From: Spartobacteria bacterium
GTDB lineage: Bacteria; Verrucomicrobiota; Verrucomicrobiia; Chthoniobacterales; UBA10450
Assembly (NCBI GenBank): GCA_003167365.1
Contig: PMTM01000022.1
Location: 1 to 64,000 of the forward strand
Reading direction: 5' to 3'
DNA length: 64,000 nt
Every line of letters starts with the position of its first letter. The first letter of the stretch is position 1. The notes below the pieces were generated by a model. The model saw only the letters and a program-made list of their open reading frames with translations, was not told the DNA's origin and did not search any database. The translations under genes were made by a program, and so were the position numbers. Below, one piece after another: positions 1-8,605 of this stretch.

Positions 1-123
1 GAATCGCGGCCGCCCGGTGGCGGGGGCGGTGGCGATCGCGGCGGCTACGGTGTCGGTGGTGGCGGTGGCGGTGGCGGTTATGGTGGCGGTCGCCGCGAGG
101 GCGGTGGCAGACGCGACCGATAA
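1..123 (+). CDS. C-terminal tail of a glycine-rich (probably RRM-type) RNA-binding protein, partial
   Basis: Reading frame 1 is open from the window edge to TAA at 121-123. It encodes about 40 residues made almost entirely of Gly, Arg, Tyr and Asp (GGGGGDRGGYGVGGGG-like), ending GGGRRDR. Gly/Arg-rich tails of this kind follow the RNA recognition motif in small bacterial cold-inducible RNA-binding proteins. The RRM itself would lie upstream of the window, so the family call is inference from composition. A strong terminator follows 20 bases after the stop, which supports this being the true 3' end of a gene. A longer open frame over the same bases (17-325) is an artefact of the repetitive GGC/GGT codons. 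Confidence 0.6.
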   Translation, partial: ESRPPGGGGGGDRGGYGVGGGGGGGGYGGGRREGGGRRDR

Positions 124-142
124 GTTCAATAGTTCTTTTGTG

Positions 143-172
143 AAAAAGCGCTCGTCACGGCGAGCGCTTTTT
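143..172 (+). terminator. Rho-independent terminator after the glycine-rich gene
   Basis: A perfect 12-bp stem (143-154 pairing with 161-172) encloses a 6-base loop, TCACGG, and the 3' arm ends in a run of T (168-173). It sits directly downstream of the stop codon at 121-123 and faces the right way for that gene. Confidence 0.9.
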
Positions 173-294
173 TATTTCCGCTACGTTTGTCCGCAACGAC
201 AGCGGGACGCAAGGCTCTCAACGAAAAGCGACCAGGCGATTAGGCTGATCGAAAGGCCGCCGCAAGACCTCGATCTCTCGTCGGCATCGGCGCT

Positions 295-306
295 AAGATC
301 GACAAT
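295..306 (+). repeat. AAGATCGACAAT motif, exact copy
   Basis: Exact 12-base copy of the dispersed word described in the findings. This copy is intergenic, about 30 bases upstream of the permease start. Confidence 0.8.
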
Positions 307-336
307 CACCCGCGCGGCTAACTAGACTCTCTCTCA

Positions 337-1785
337 ATGCGAGACGAGTCGAATGAGGCGCGCACTTTGCAGAAGGCCGAAGCGCGCGTCGTCGAGAAAA
401 GTGCCGAGTTCAGAAAAGAGCTCGGGCTTCGAGATCTCGTACTCACGCAAATTCTGTTTGTTATCGGTCTCGTCTGGGTTGGGACCGCTGGAAAACTCGG
501 ACCGGCCCACGTTATTTTTTGGCTGGTCGCGATCGCCCTCTTTTACATCCCTTCGGCAATTGTTGTTATTTATCTCAATCGGCAAATGCCGCTCGAGGGC
601 GGACTGTATCAGTGGGCAAAGCTCGGATTCAGCGAAGTGATTGGCTTCATGGTCGCGTGGAATCTTTGGCTTTTCGTGATGACCAACACGTCGGAGACCG
701 GTCTCCTTGTGACCACGACCTTGTCTTATGCGCTTGGTCCTCACGGAGCATGGATCGCATCCAACAAATTCGTAATCACGCTCACCAGTGCCTTCATCGT
801 TACGCTCCTCGTTGTCATTTCGACAATCGGGTTGGGCCTCGGCAAATGAGTTCACAACGCAGGCGGGATTATCATGTTGTCGATCTTTGCGACGTTGATC
901 GCATTGCCCTTCGTCAACTTGATGCACGGCACTCTGCATGAGTTTCATCCGCTCGCGACCGCTGTTCCGGTGTTTTCGCTCCTGAGTTTGAATATCCTCG
1001 GCAAACTCGGTTTTGGCGCTCTGGGCGGATTCGAATATGTCGCGATTCTCGCAGGTGAGTGTCGTAATCCGGCGCGCACAATCGGTCGTTCCGTTATCGT
1101 CGCCGCGCCCATCATCGCGTTACTCTTCATTCTCGGCACCAGTTCGGTGCTGGCTTTTGTACCGCCGGAAAAGATCGATTTGATCGGCCCCATTCCCCAA
1201 GTGTTGAGCATCGGGTTTCGTCCGTTTGGGTTGGCCGCGATGATTGTGCCCATCGCGTTGGTCTCGTTGAGCATTCTCCGAGTCACGCAAGCTAGTGTGA
1301 ATTTTACTGGAATGACAAGGTTGCCGATGGTTGCGGGATGGGATCGCTTGATGCCGCAATGGTTCACGAAATTGCATCCCCGATTTAAGACGCCGGCGAA
1401 TTCCATCCTGCTAGTGGGAGCAATCACGCTTGCACTGGGGCTAGTGAGCTTGATCGGCGTCGGGCAACAAGAAGCCTTTCAACTTTTGTTTAACGCCGGA
1501 GGAATCTTTTACGCGTTAACCTATTTGGTGATGTTTGCCATTCCCATTGTTGGTCTCCGAAACGCCGGGCGCCGGCCGCCGCTCTGGCTCCGAATTGCTT
1601 CGCTTTCCGGATTCCTTATGACGCTGCTTTACGTAACGTTGTCGATCTTTCCCATTATCGATGTCCAAAGGCCGCTCATATTCACCGCGAAAATTGCGGG
1701 GATGATCGTTGCCGCAAACCTTTTCGGCGTACTGATTTTTGTGATCGCGCGATCGAAGCGCGATCTCGAAAGCGTAAGCAGATAG
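337..1785 (+). pseudogene. APC-superfamily amino-acid permease interrupted by one in-frame TGA
   Basis: Two open stretches in the same frame (337-849 and 850-1785) are separated only by TGA at 847-849. Together they make about 482 codons, the usual size for an amino acid-polyamine-organocation transporter. The first part has the N-terminal TM1-TM2 region (RDLVLTQILFVIGLVWVG) and the Gly/Glu turn of substrate-binding helices. The second part has GFGALGGFEYVAILAGECR, typical of TM6 in this family, and a run of hydrophobic helices to the end. At the break the reading is GLGLGK-stop-VHNAGG; relatives usually have Trp here, so TGG to TGA is the simplest change. No frameshift is needed. It may be a recent nonsense mutation, a base-calling error or, less likely, readthrough; TGA is a normal stop elsewhere in the window. 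Confidence 0.75.
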
Positions 1786-1791
1786 AGAAAG

Positions 1792-1874
1792 TGGGCAGGG
1801 CTGGATTCGAACCAGCGAAGGCGTAAGCCAGCGGATTTACAGTCCGCCCCGTTTGGCCACTTCGGTACCTACCC
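1792..1874 (-). tRNA. tRNA-Tyr (GTA)
   Basis: Read on the minus strand, the 5' end GGGTAGG pairs with CCTGCCC at the 3' end, followed by discriminator A. The anticodon loop is CTGTAAA with anticodon GTA. There is a long variable arm, as expected of a class II tRNA-Tyr, and a standard TTCGAAT T-loop closed by GCTGG/CCAGC. CCA is not encoded. Confidence 0.93.
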
Positions 1875-1960
1875 GCCAGTGTGAGCGTTCATATAGGCTT
1901 GCGCCATCCGCCCCGCAAGTGATTTGCCCGTTCGAAGACTCGAACAGCCTGCTGAATGTA

Positions 1961-1971
1961 ATTGTCGATCT
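1961..1971 (-). repeat. AGATCGACAAT motif, 11-base copy
   Basis: Copy on the minus strand (preceded by G rather than A) that starts on the last base of the aminotransferase stop codon. Confidence 0.75.
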
Positions 1972-3161
1972 CAGCCAAAGAATTCGGCAATCGCATCCAC
2001 GACGTAGCGCTGGGCTTCGCGGGAGATTTCCGGGTAAATCGGCAGCGCGAGTGTCTCACCAGTGGCGCGCTCTGTCTCCGGCAAGTCGCCCTCTTTGTAG
2101 CCGAGATGGGCAAAGCATTTCTGCAGATGCAATCCAATCGGGTAATAAATCTCGGTTCCGATCTCGCGCTTCGTCAGATGTGCACGCAACGCGTCGCGTT
2201 GTGGCGTGCGAATCACATATTGGTGGTAAATGTGATGGTTGGTTACGCCGCGCTCGCGATACGGCTCGGCCGGAAGCGCGATACGATTCGCTAAACCTGT
2301 GCGCGTAAATTCCTCGCGATAAAAATCTGCAGCCGCTCTCCGCGCCGCGGACCAGCTTGCCAGATACGGAAGCTTAACATCCAGAATCGCGGCTTGGATT
2401 TCATCGAGTCGAAAATTGCCGCCGATGAAATAATGATGGTAACGAGGCTCCATCCCGTGTTGCCGGAAAATTCTTAGTCGTTTCGCAAATTCTTCGTCGC
2501 GGCAAACGATCATTCCAGCGTCGCCGGCTGCTCCCAGATTTTTCGACGGATAGAAACTGAAACAACCGGCCTCTCCCATTGTGCCTGCGGTGCGGATGCC
2601 CATGTGCGTGGTATGATATTCCGCGCCGATTGCTTGCGCGGCATCCTCGATTACTTCGAGGCCGTGCCGCTCGGAGATCACATGAATCGGATCCATCTCA
2701 CAACATAATCCAAAGAGATGTACGGGAATGATCGCGCGAATTTTCCTACCCGTTGAATCGATCAACGTTCCTTCAGCGTCGGTTTGGCAGTGCTTCTCGA
2801 TGTACCGTTCGAGTGCGGCAGGCGAAAGATTACAGGTCGCGGGGTCGATATCGACGAATAGCGGCGTGGCGCCGACACGGGCGACGCAGCCGGCCGTTGC
2901 AAAAAAACTGTAAGCGGTTGTGATCACGGCATCGCCTGGACCGATTCCCATCGCCATCAAAATGACGAGTAACGCATCAGTGCCAGATGAAACGCCGATG
3001 GCGTATGGCGCTCCCGTGAAACGGCAAATCGCCTGCTCGAACGCTTCGACTTCCGGCCCGAGAATGAAACGCTGGCTCGACAGAACCTTATCGATCCTTT
3101 GGCGAATAGGCTCCGCTAAGGTGCGGTATTGTTCGCTTAGATCGAGAAGCGGGACGCGCAT
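1971..3161 (-). CDS. DegT/DnrJ/EryC1/StrS-family PLP aminotransferase
   Basis: The 396-aa protein has the family layout: an N-terminal helix that opens MRVPLLDLSEQYR, the cofactor-pocket GVSSGTDAL near residue 57, the PLP-ring Asp in VIEDAAQAIGA (D173), and the Schiff-base Lys in SFYPSKNLGAAGD (K207). The C-terminal part carries the HIYHQYVIRT and LHLQKCFAHLGY signatures of sugar aminotransferases. Members aminate keto-sugar nucleotides for LPS, capsule or glycan synthesis; the substrate cannot be told from sequence. No sugar-nucleotide genes adjoin it, so its pathway is unknown. ATG start; the ORF ends just before tRNA-Tyr. Confidence 0.9.
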   Translation of the reverse strand: MRVPLLDLSEQYRTLAEPIRQRIDKVLSSQRFILGPEVEAFEQAICRFTGAPYAIGVSSGTDALLVILMAMGIGPGDAVITTAYSFFATAGCVARVGATPLFVDIDPATCNLSPAALERYIEKHCQTDAEGTLIDSTGRKIRAIIPVHLFGLCCEMDPIHVISERHGLEVIEDAAQAIGAEYHTTHMGIRTAGTMGEAGCFSFYPSKNLGAAGDAGMIVCRDEEFAKRLRIFRQHGMEPRYHHYFIGGNFRLDEIQAAILDVKLPYLASWSAARRAAADFYREEFTRTGLANRIALPAEPYRERGVTNHHIYHQYVIRTPQRDALRAHLTKREIGTEIYYPIGLHLQKCFAHLGYKEGDLPETERATGETLALPIYPEISREAQRYVVDAIAEFFG

Positions 3162-3263
3162 GGCCCGAAAAGCATGGCAGTTTCGTCTAACGGTTCAATC
3201 CGAAGTTTGGCTGGCTGCTAGGCCGATTGACCTGGCACCCCACCTGCTCTACGATTCCGCACC

Positions 3264-3449
3264 ATGTCCTTGCTGCGCGGGCTTTTTTGGTTGGTCCTGT
3301 TCGTATTTTTTACCTTCTGTTTCATCGTGCTCTTCGAATACGGCACGCATGATTTTACCTCCGGCTTCAAGACGGAATTGGATAAGGTCGTCAAGTACGT
3401 GAAGGAGATGGAAAAACCGGCCAAGCCGGCGGACAAAGCGAAGAAATAG
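3264..3449 (+). CDS. Small single-pass membrane protein, unknown function
   Basis: A 61-aa ORF with a long N-terminal hydrophobic helix (residues 3-25, rich in Phe, Leu and Val) followed by a charged, Lys-rich cytoplasmic-type tail ending in KPAKPADKAKK. It fits neatly between two divergently placed genes and ends 8 bases before the convergent mqnD stop. The composition looks like a real small inner-membrane protein. I recognise no family. Confidence 0.6.
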   Translation: MSLLRGLFWLVLFVFFTFCFIVLFEYGTHDFTSGFKTELDKVVKYVKEMEKPAKPADKAKK

Positions 3450-3457
3450 CGACTGCG

Positions 3458-4330
3458 TTAACCGACGAATGTGACTTCAGGCAGATGGTCGATGTACGCG
3501 GCCTGGTGAGCGTCACTCAGAAATCGACGAATCGCAGCGCGACCGTTTTCACCGTAGTCACGCGTGTAATCGTTCACATACATTCCGATAAATTTGCCCG
3601 CCAAATCTGCATTCATATCCCGCGCGTAAGGAAGTGAGTGGCGGACGGCTTCGTTGCGATGAGCCAGACCGAACTCGATGCTCCCCCGGATAATTTGCAC
3701 GAGATCGAGCTGCGTTGACGGCGGAATATCTTTGCGCAAGACATTGCCGCCCAGCGGCAGCGGCAAACCGGTCTTCGCCTTCCACCATTCACCGAGATCG
3801 ACAATTTTCCTAAAACCTGCGCGCGCATAGGTCAGCTGTCCTTCATGAATGATGAGGCCCGCATCCGCCCGTCCGTCCTTCACTGCATCGAAGATTTGGT
3901 CGAATGGCACAACTACGTGTTTGAAATCTCCAAGGAAAAGTTGCAACGCGAGATAAGCGCTGGTCATGCGGCCGGGAACCGCGATCACGCAATCTCGCAG
4001 CGATGCCTGAAGATTGGCGTTGTCTTCACCGCCGGATAGCTCGCGCTCGGTCGTCGTGATCACCATAGGCCCGTAACCATCTCCCATACTCGCGCCGCAC
4101 GGCATCAGCGCGTATTTGTCGGCGACGTGGGCGTAGGCGTGGATTGAGATGGCGGAGATATGAAGCTCGCCGCGCGTGGCCCATTCATTGAGCGTTTGAA
4201 TGTCTCGGAGCCGATGTTCAAAGCGATAACCGCGCAAGTCGATTTTGTTTTCCGCCATCGCGTAGAACATGAATGCATCGTCGGGATCGGGTGAATGGCC
4301 GAGCGTGAAGACGCCTCGATCGGAAGACAT
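3458..4330 (-). CDS. mqnD: 1,4-dihydroxy-6-naphthoate synthase (futalosine menaquinone pathway)
   Basis: The 290-aa protein opens with FTLGHSPDPDDAFMFYAMAE, the hallmark of MqnD, and has the periplasmic-binding-protein-like fold segments SAISIHAYAHVAD and GDGYGPMVI. MqnD converts cyclic de-hypoxanthine futalosine to 1,4-dihydroxy-6-naphthoate in the alternative menaquinone route. Its presence implies a menaquinone-based respiratory chain with futalosine intermediates. No other mqn gene is in the window. It is divergent from parB, the two starts being 84 bases apart. The SPDPDDAF signature favours MqnD over the related MqnA. Confidence 0.85.
   Translation of the reverse strand: MSSDRGVFTLGHSPDPDDAFMFYAMAENKIDLRGYRFEHRLRDIQTLNEWATRGELHISAISIHAYAHVADKYALMPCGASMGDGYGPMVITTTERELSGGEDNANLQASLRDCVIAVPGRMTSAYLALQLFLGDFKHVVVPFDQIFDAVKDGRADAGLIIHEGQLTYARAGFRKIVDLGEWWKAKTGLPLPLGGNVLRKDIPPSTQLDLVQIIRGSIEFGLAHRNEAVRHSLPYARDMNADLAGKFIGMYVNDYTRDYGENGRAAIRRFLSDAHQAAYIDHLPEVTFVG
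3795..3805 (+). repeat. AGATCGACAAT motif, 11-base copy
   Basis: Lies inside mqnD, where the minus-strand reading gives Ile-Val-Asp-Leu. Confidence 0.75.
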
Positions 4331-4414
4331 GGGCGCATGCTATCGGCGCTGTTCGGCGCGCGCAACCGCCGTTGCCGTTTGCGTTCGCCGGACTGTTCCG
4401 GTAGCCTGAGCCAC

Positions 4415-5302
4415 ATGGCGAAATCCGGCCTCGGCAAAGGTCTTGCCTCGCTTATCACCGCGAGGCCATCAGTCCCGCGTCCGGAAGTGGATTCGGGCGA
4501 AAGAATCCGGCAGGTTAATCTCGCGCGCATTGTTCCGAGCCCGCTGCAACCGCGCAAGGAATTCGGTCACGATGCGCTGCAGGAACTGACCGATTCAATT
4601 CGCCAGCACGGCATCATTCAGCCGCTGATTGTTCGGGAGGTCGCCGGCCAGTACGAGCTAATTGCCGGCGAGCGGCGGTGGCGTGCGGCGCAGGAAGTCG
4701 GGCTTGCCCAGGCCCCGGTAATTCTTCGTTCCGCGACGGATCTTGAAGTTCTCGAACTTTCCTTGATTGAGAATTTACAGCGCACCGATCTTAATCCGAT
4801 CGAAGAAGCGCAGGGTTACGCCAGACTCGCAACCGAGTTTGGATTGCGCCAGGAAGATATCGCGTCAAGGGTGGGCCGCAGTCGCGCCGCCGTGGCGAAC
4901 GCGATGCGATTGCTCGATCTGCATCCGCAGATTCAAGTCTGGCTCACTCAGGGCTTATTGTCGGTCGGTCATGCCAAAGTTCTGCTGGGCCTGAAACATC
5001 AGGAAGAACAATTGCTCGTGGCGCAAACGGTTTTGCGGCGCAGTGCCACGGTTCGCAACACCGAGCGGCTCGTGGCGCGACAACTCGGTGCGACGAAGCC
5101 GCGGCGTAAGCGGCGAGGGGGCGAAGCGGCTGCGACCCCAGCGACCGTTGAAGACCTTCAAGAGCGGTTGCAACAGCACCTCGGCACGCGAGTCACCATT
5201 CATCACGGAGAAAAGCGCGGCCGGATCGAGATCGAATACTACGGAAACGACGATCTTCAGCGCGTTGTTACCGCACTCGGCTTGGACGAAACTGCCGATT
5301 GA
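4415..5302 (+). CDS. parB: ParB/Spo0J-family chromosome-partitioning protein
   Basis: I chose the ATG at 4415 because it gives MAKSGLGKGLASLI, the classic ParB N-terminus; an upstream in-frame start at 4295 would overlap mqnD. The 295-aa product has the CTP-binding/nuclease-like N domain with GERRWRAA and ENLQRTDLNPIEEA, then a helix-turn-helix (DIASRVGRSRAAVANAMRLL), and a basic linker before a C-terminal dimerisation region. ParB loads at parS sites and spreads as a CTP-dependent clamp, with ParA moving the origin. No parA gene and no standard parS palindrome was seen in this window, which is unusual because parA normally sits next to parB. Confidence 0.93.
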   Translation: MAKSGLGKGLASLITARPSVPRPEVDSGERIRQVNLARIVPSPLQPRKEFGHDALQELTDSIRQHGIIQPLIVREVAGQYELIAGERRWRAAQEVGLAQAPVILRSATDLEVLELSLIENLQRTDLNPIEEAQGYARLATEFGLRQEDIASRVGRSRAAVANAMRLLDLHPQIQVWLTQGLLSVGHAKVLLGLKHQEEQLLVAQTVLRRSATVRNTERLVARQLGATKPRRKRRGGEAAATPATVEDLQERLQQHLGTRVTIHHGEKRGRIEIEYYGNDDLQRVVTALGLDETAD

Positions 5303-5325
5303 TTGGCCAAGATTCCGTTCAACGC

Positions 5326-6276
5326 ATGATGCTGAGCGCATTTTCATCGATCTGTCAGCAATATCGACGTCCGATCATTTTAGCATTCGGCATCGCTATC
5401 GGGATTGTTTCGACCCGCGCAGAAACACCTGCCGCCAAGCAATCGAAAATTTGGGAAGATTTTTCCGGCGAAAAAGCGTTCGCGCACGTCGAGCAATTAG
5501 TCGGCTTCGGTCCGCATCCTCCCGCGACTGAGGCGATCGAAAAATGCAGGGCTTACATCGAGAAACAGCTCACGCTCTCGGGCTGGACGGTTACCCGGCA
5601 GATTTTTACCAACCCGACGCCGCGTGGCCAGGTTCGATTCGTTAATCTCATCGCGCGGTTCGATGCTCGAGGCGACAAGACGGCGGCTCCTTCGTTTTTG
5701 CTCTGCTCGCACTACGACACAAAATCGTTCGATACCTTCCGCTTCGTTGGGGCGAACGACGGCGGCTCGAGCACGGGCTTGCTTTTGGAATTGGCTCGTG
5801 TGCTTGGGCAACATTCCAACTTGGCTCGGAAGATTGAGCTCGTGTTTTTTGATGGCGAGGAAGCTTACGAGGAGTTTTCGGACAGCGATGGTATTTACGG
5901 AAGCCGTTATTTCGCAAAGCAACTCGCGGAGGGCAAAACAGCCGGGCAATTTCGTGGCGGGCTCCTCTTCGACATGGTCGGGGACCGGTCGCTGAACATT
6001 ACACTGCCACCGGATTCGCCCGCAGAAATGACGCGCGACATTTTCGCCTCGGCCGACGCGCTCAAGCTGCGGAGCTATTTCACATATTTTGACCGCGGGA
6101 TCACCGACGATCATACGCCACTCAACGCAATTGGAATTCCTGTCATCGACATCATCGATTTTGATTTCGCCTGGTGGCATACAGCGGGTGACACGCTCGA
6201 CAAGGTGAGCCCGCAAAGCTTGCAGATCGTCGGCTCTGTCGCCGCGTATTATCTTTCGGAATTCGCGCTGAAATGA
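5326..6276 (+). CDS. Secreted M28-family zinc peptidase / glutaminyl-peptide cyclotransferase-like protein
   Basis: A signal-type segment (RRPIILAFGIAIGIVSTRAETPA) precedes a catalytic domain with M28 metal ligands in order: LCSHYDTKSF (His, Asp), GANDGGSSTGLLLE (bridging Asp), FFDGEEAYEEFS (Glu pair), a later Asp in LLFDMVGDRS, and His in WWHTAGDTLD. The spacing and WWHTAGD resemble the glutaminyl cyclase branch (N-terminal pyroglutamate formation) as much as aminopeptidases; the activity is not resolved. The start at 5326 (ATG-ATG) is preferred over an upstream TTG at 5299. It overlaps the next gene by four bases (ATGA), suggesting coexpression with the parvulin. Confidence 0.82.
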   Translation: MMLSAFSSICQQYRRPIILAFGIAIGIVSTRAETPAAKQSKIWEDFSGEKAFAHVEQLVGFGPHPPATEAIEKCRAYIEKQLTLSGWTVTRQIFTNPTPRGQVRFVNLIARFDARGDKTAAPSFLLCSHYDTKSFDTFRFVGANDGGSSTGLLLELARVLGQHSNLARKIELVFFDGEEAYEEFSDSDGIYGSRYFAKQLAEGKTAGQFRGGLLFDMVGDRSLNITLPPDSPAEMTRDIFASADALKLRSYFTYFDRGITDDHTPLNAIGIPVIDIIDFDFAWWHTAGDTLDKVSPQSLQIVGSVAAYYLSEFALK

Positions 6277-7268
6277 GGCTCAGGCTTGCGCTGCTGGGTC
6301 TGGTGGCCGCGATTGCCGGCATCGGATTCGGACAACTGGTTTGTCGTTCCGCTATTTGTCACGACGCGATCGGACGGCTCTTCGGAAAGGGACACTTGCT
6401 GGCGCTCGGGCAAGGCTGCGGAATTTACGAGACGGATCTCGAACGTGCGCTTGCGGAATTTCAATACGTTCGCGGAGAAGATGAATTGGGTGGCAAAGAT
6501 CAAGCGCAACTCAAGCGCTCAATTCTTTCACGACTCGCGGCAAACGCGATCGCTCGGCATCTGGCCGCGGGCGAGAAAACTCCCGCGAGCGAGGTTGATC
6601 GCGAACTTAACGTCCTGCAATCGCAATTCCGCGACGGAAACGCTTGGAAGAAGGCATTGCGAGAAAGCGATCTTTCAGAAGGATCGCTGCGCGCCATGGT
6701 TGGACAGGAGCTGCGGTCGCGTAGCTGGATCGCTCGCCAAATCGCGTCTCAGATCGAGGTGACAACGCAAGAATGTGAGCAATTCTTCCAAGACCATCCG
6801 GAGCCTTACTTTCAACCTGTTCGGCTTCGGGTTAGCCATCTATTCCTGGCAGCTCCGCCCGAAACTCCGCCGGAGATTGTCGATCTTAAGCAAAAAGCGA
6901 TCGCGTCCCTCTCCGAACGAATAAGGCGTGGCGAAAATTTCCCCGATCTAGTCGGATCGGCTTCGGAGGACGAGGCGACAAAGACGCGCGGTGGTGATCT
7001 CGGATTTTTTGCCGCGTTTCGCATGCCGCCGGATTTTTTTGCCGCGGCGGTAAAGATGAGTCCGGGCCAGATCAGTCAACCGGTCCGGACTTCCCTGGGC
7101 TTTCATATTATTCAAACAATGGACTTGAAACCCGCCCGGCAGATGACGTTTGACGAGGCGCATGCCGATATTCGCGCAGCTCTTGAGTTAGAGAAACGCC
7201 GCGTCACGCTGCAAAAACTTGAGGTCGACCTTGGCGCGCAAGCACGGATCGTTCGCTCGTTTTTCTAA
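6273..7268 (+). CDS. PpiC-type (parvulin) peptidyl-prolyl isomerase, SurA/PrsA-like
   Basis: The 331-aa protein has an N-terminal signal/anchor segment (LALLGLVAAIAGIGFG), an alpha-helical chaperone-like region to about residue 175, then a parvulin domain at roughly residues 185-285 with VSHLFLAAP, GGDLGFFAAFRMPPDFF and SLGFHIIQTMD, matching the rotamase core. A helical C-terminal tail follows. Such proteins assist folding of secreted and outer-membrane proteins in the periplasm. Its ATG overlaps the stop of the secreted peptidase gene, and coupling of the two exported proteins is plausible. Confidence 0.88.
   Translation: MRLRLALLGLVAAIAGIGFGQLVCRSAICHDAIGRLFGKGHLLALGQGCGIYETDLERALAEFQYVRGEDELGGKDQAQLKRSILSRLAANAIARHLAAGEKTPASEVDRELNVLQSQFRDGNAWKKALRESDLSEGSLRAMVGQELRSRSWIARQIASQIEVTTQECEQFFQDHPEPYFQPVRLRVSHLFLAAPPETPPEIVDLKQKAIASLSERIRRGENFPDLVGSASEDEATKTRGGDLGFFAAFRMPPDFFAAAVKMSPGQISQPVRTSLGFHIIQTMDLKPARQMTFDEAHADIRAALELEKRRVTLQKLEVDLGAQARIVRSFF
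6876..6887 (-). repeat. AAGATCGACAAT motif, exact copy
   Basis: Inside the parvulin gene, where the plus-strand reading gives Ile-Val-Asp-Leu. Confidence 0.8.
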
Positions 7269-7367
7269 GGGCCAACGTAAAATCGCAACTTCTGGATTGC
7301 GTGTCGCGGAGTTTAACCTCACTCTAATTGGCTCAGGATTGCGGCCCAAGGCCGCGCAAAACATCAC

Positions 7368-8582
7368 ATGGCCCGGCGATCGCAAAAAAACGTTGGAGTA
7401 ATCGGTCTCGGCATCATCGGAAGCCGGGTCACTGAGAACCTGCGCCGGAAAGGATTTCAGGTCTTTGTCTGGAATCGCACGCCGCGGCCGGTGCCGAATT
7501 TTGTCGGCGCGCCTGCCGAAATCGCGGAGATGTGCGATTACATTCAGATCTTTGTTTCGGATGACGATGCGCTTTTGCAGATCGTCCAGAATCTTAGTCC
7601 GGCATTGGCGCCGCGGCATATCGTGATGGCGCATTCCACCGTGGCTCCGCATTCAATGCGAGCTGCCGCCGACATCGTGGAAGGCAGGGGTGCGCGTTTT
7701 ATCGAGGCGCCGTTTACGGGCAGCAAGCTTGCGGCGGAGAAGGGGGAGCTCGTTTATTATGTGGGAGGCGATGAAGTCGCTTTGCGCGAGGCGCAACCGA
7801 TTCTTCAGGCCAGCGGGAAACAGATTGTAGAGATCGGCGAGATCGGTCAGGCCACGGCTATTAAAGTTGCGACCAACATGGTCACGGCCGCGACCGTGCA
7901 AGCCGCCACCGAAGCCCTGGCACTGGTTCATAGTGCAGGCGTGCCCTTAGAAAAATTCGTCTCCGCCATGCAGGGCAATGCGAGCAACTCGACCACGCTG
8001 ACAATGAAGTTACCCAAGATACTGGATGGTGATTTTGAGCCGCACTTTTCCCTCAAACACATGCTCAAAGACATGCAAATCGCCAGCCGGTACGGATTGT
8101 CGCAGCACCTCGAGCTCGGGGTCACTGCAGCTGCCCGCGATCGGTTGCTCGAGCAAATGCAAAGGGGACACGGCGACGAGGATTACACCGCGGTTGCCCG
8201 AAAATACTTTGGTGAAGTTAAACCGGCAGGCCGCGAGGAAGAAGATCTCGAATTGTTCGAAAAACCGGCTCCGGTCGAACCTTATCCCGCTACCCCGCAT
8301 GCCACCGAACCTTCGGCATCGCCCCAAATACAGCCCGACTTCCCGATTGGAGTGCCGCCGGAATCGCAGGAGTTGATGCCAGACACAAATGAACCACTTA
8401 TGTCCGAGGGCGTCGGGAATGTTTCCGTCAGTGCGGAGGCGCCGACACAGGAATTGCAAAATGGCGACGCTGTTCCAGCGGAAACTCTTGCGCCCGCTTC
8501 CCAACGGGAGCCACTGGAGGAAGAAGCGCCGGCGCGGCGCGGCTTGTTCAGTCGGTTGCTTCGCCGCGGGAGCGACTATTAA
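7368..8582 (+). CDS. 3-hydroxyisobutyrate dehydrogenase-family oxidoreductase with a long acidic/Pro-rich tail
   Basis: Residues 1-290 form a complete beta-hydroxyacid dehydrogenase: Rossmann motif GVIGLGIIGSR (about residues 10-20), substrate-binding FIEAPFTGSKLAAEKGEL, and the catalytic-Lys helix AIKVATNMVTAA. This family reduces or oxidises short beta-hydroxyacids, semialdehydes or glyoxylate with NAD(P). About 110 further residues are rich in Pro, Glu, Ala and Thr and end in a basic segment, RRGLFSRLLRRGSDY; this tail is not part of the usual enzyme and looks disordered. The substrate is unassigned. It is followed 23 bases later by ygfZ. Confidence 0.85.
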   Translation: MARRSQKNVGVIGLGIIGSRVTENLRRKGFQVFVWNRTPRPVPNFVGAPAEIAEMCDYIQIFVSDDDALLQIVQNLSPALAPRHIVMAHSTVAPHSMRAAADIVEGRGARFIEAPFTGSKLAAEKGELVYYVGGDEVALREAQPILQASGKQIVEIGEIGQATAIKVATNMVTAATVQAATEALALVHSAGVPLEKFVSAMQGNASNSTTLTMKLPKILDGDFEPHFSLKHMLKDMQIASRYGLSQHLELGVTAAARDRLLEQMQRGHGDEDYTAVARKYFGEVKPAGREEEDLELFEKPAPVEPYPATPHATEPSASPQIQPDFPIGVPPESQELMPDTNEPLMSEGVGNVSVSAEAPTQELQNGDAVPAETLAPASQREPLEEEAPARRGLFSRLLRRGSDY

Positions 8583-8605
8583 CGGATTGCCGCTCGCGGC
8601 AAAGG

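Noticed and set aside
17-325. 102-aa open frame over the glycine-rich gene end
   Set aside because: It is an alternate reading of GGC/GGT repeats and runs through the terminator; frame 1 gives the credible protein end.
847-849. TGA as selenocysteine codon in the permease
   Set aside because: Amino-acid permeases are not selenoproteins, relatives have Trp here, and no SECIS-like hairpin was apparent.
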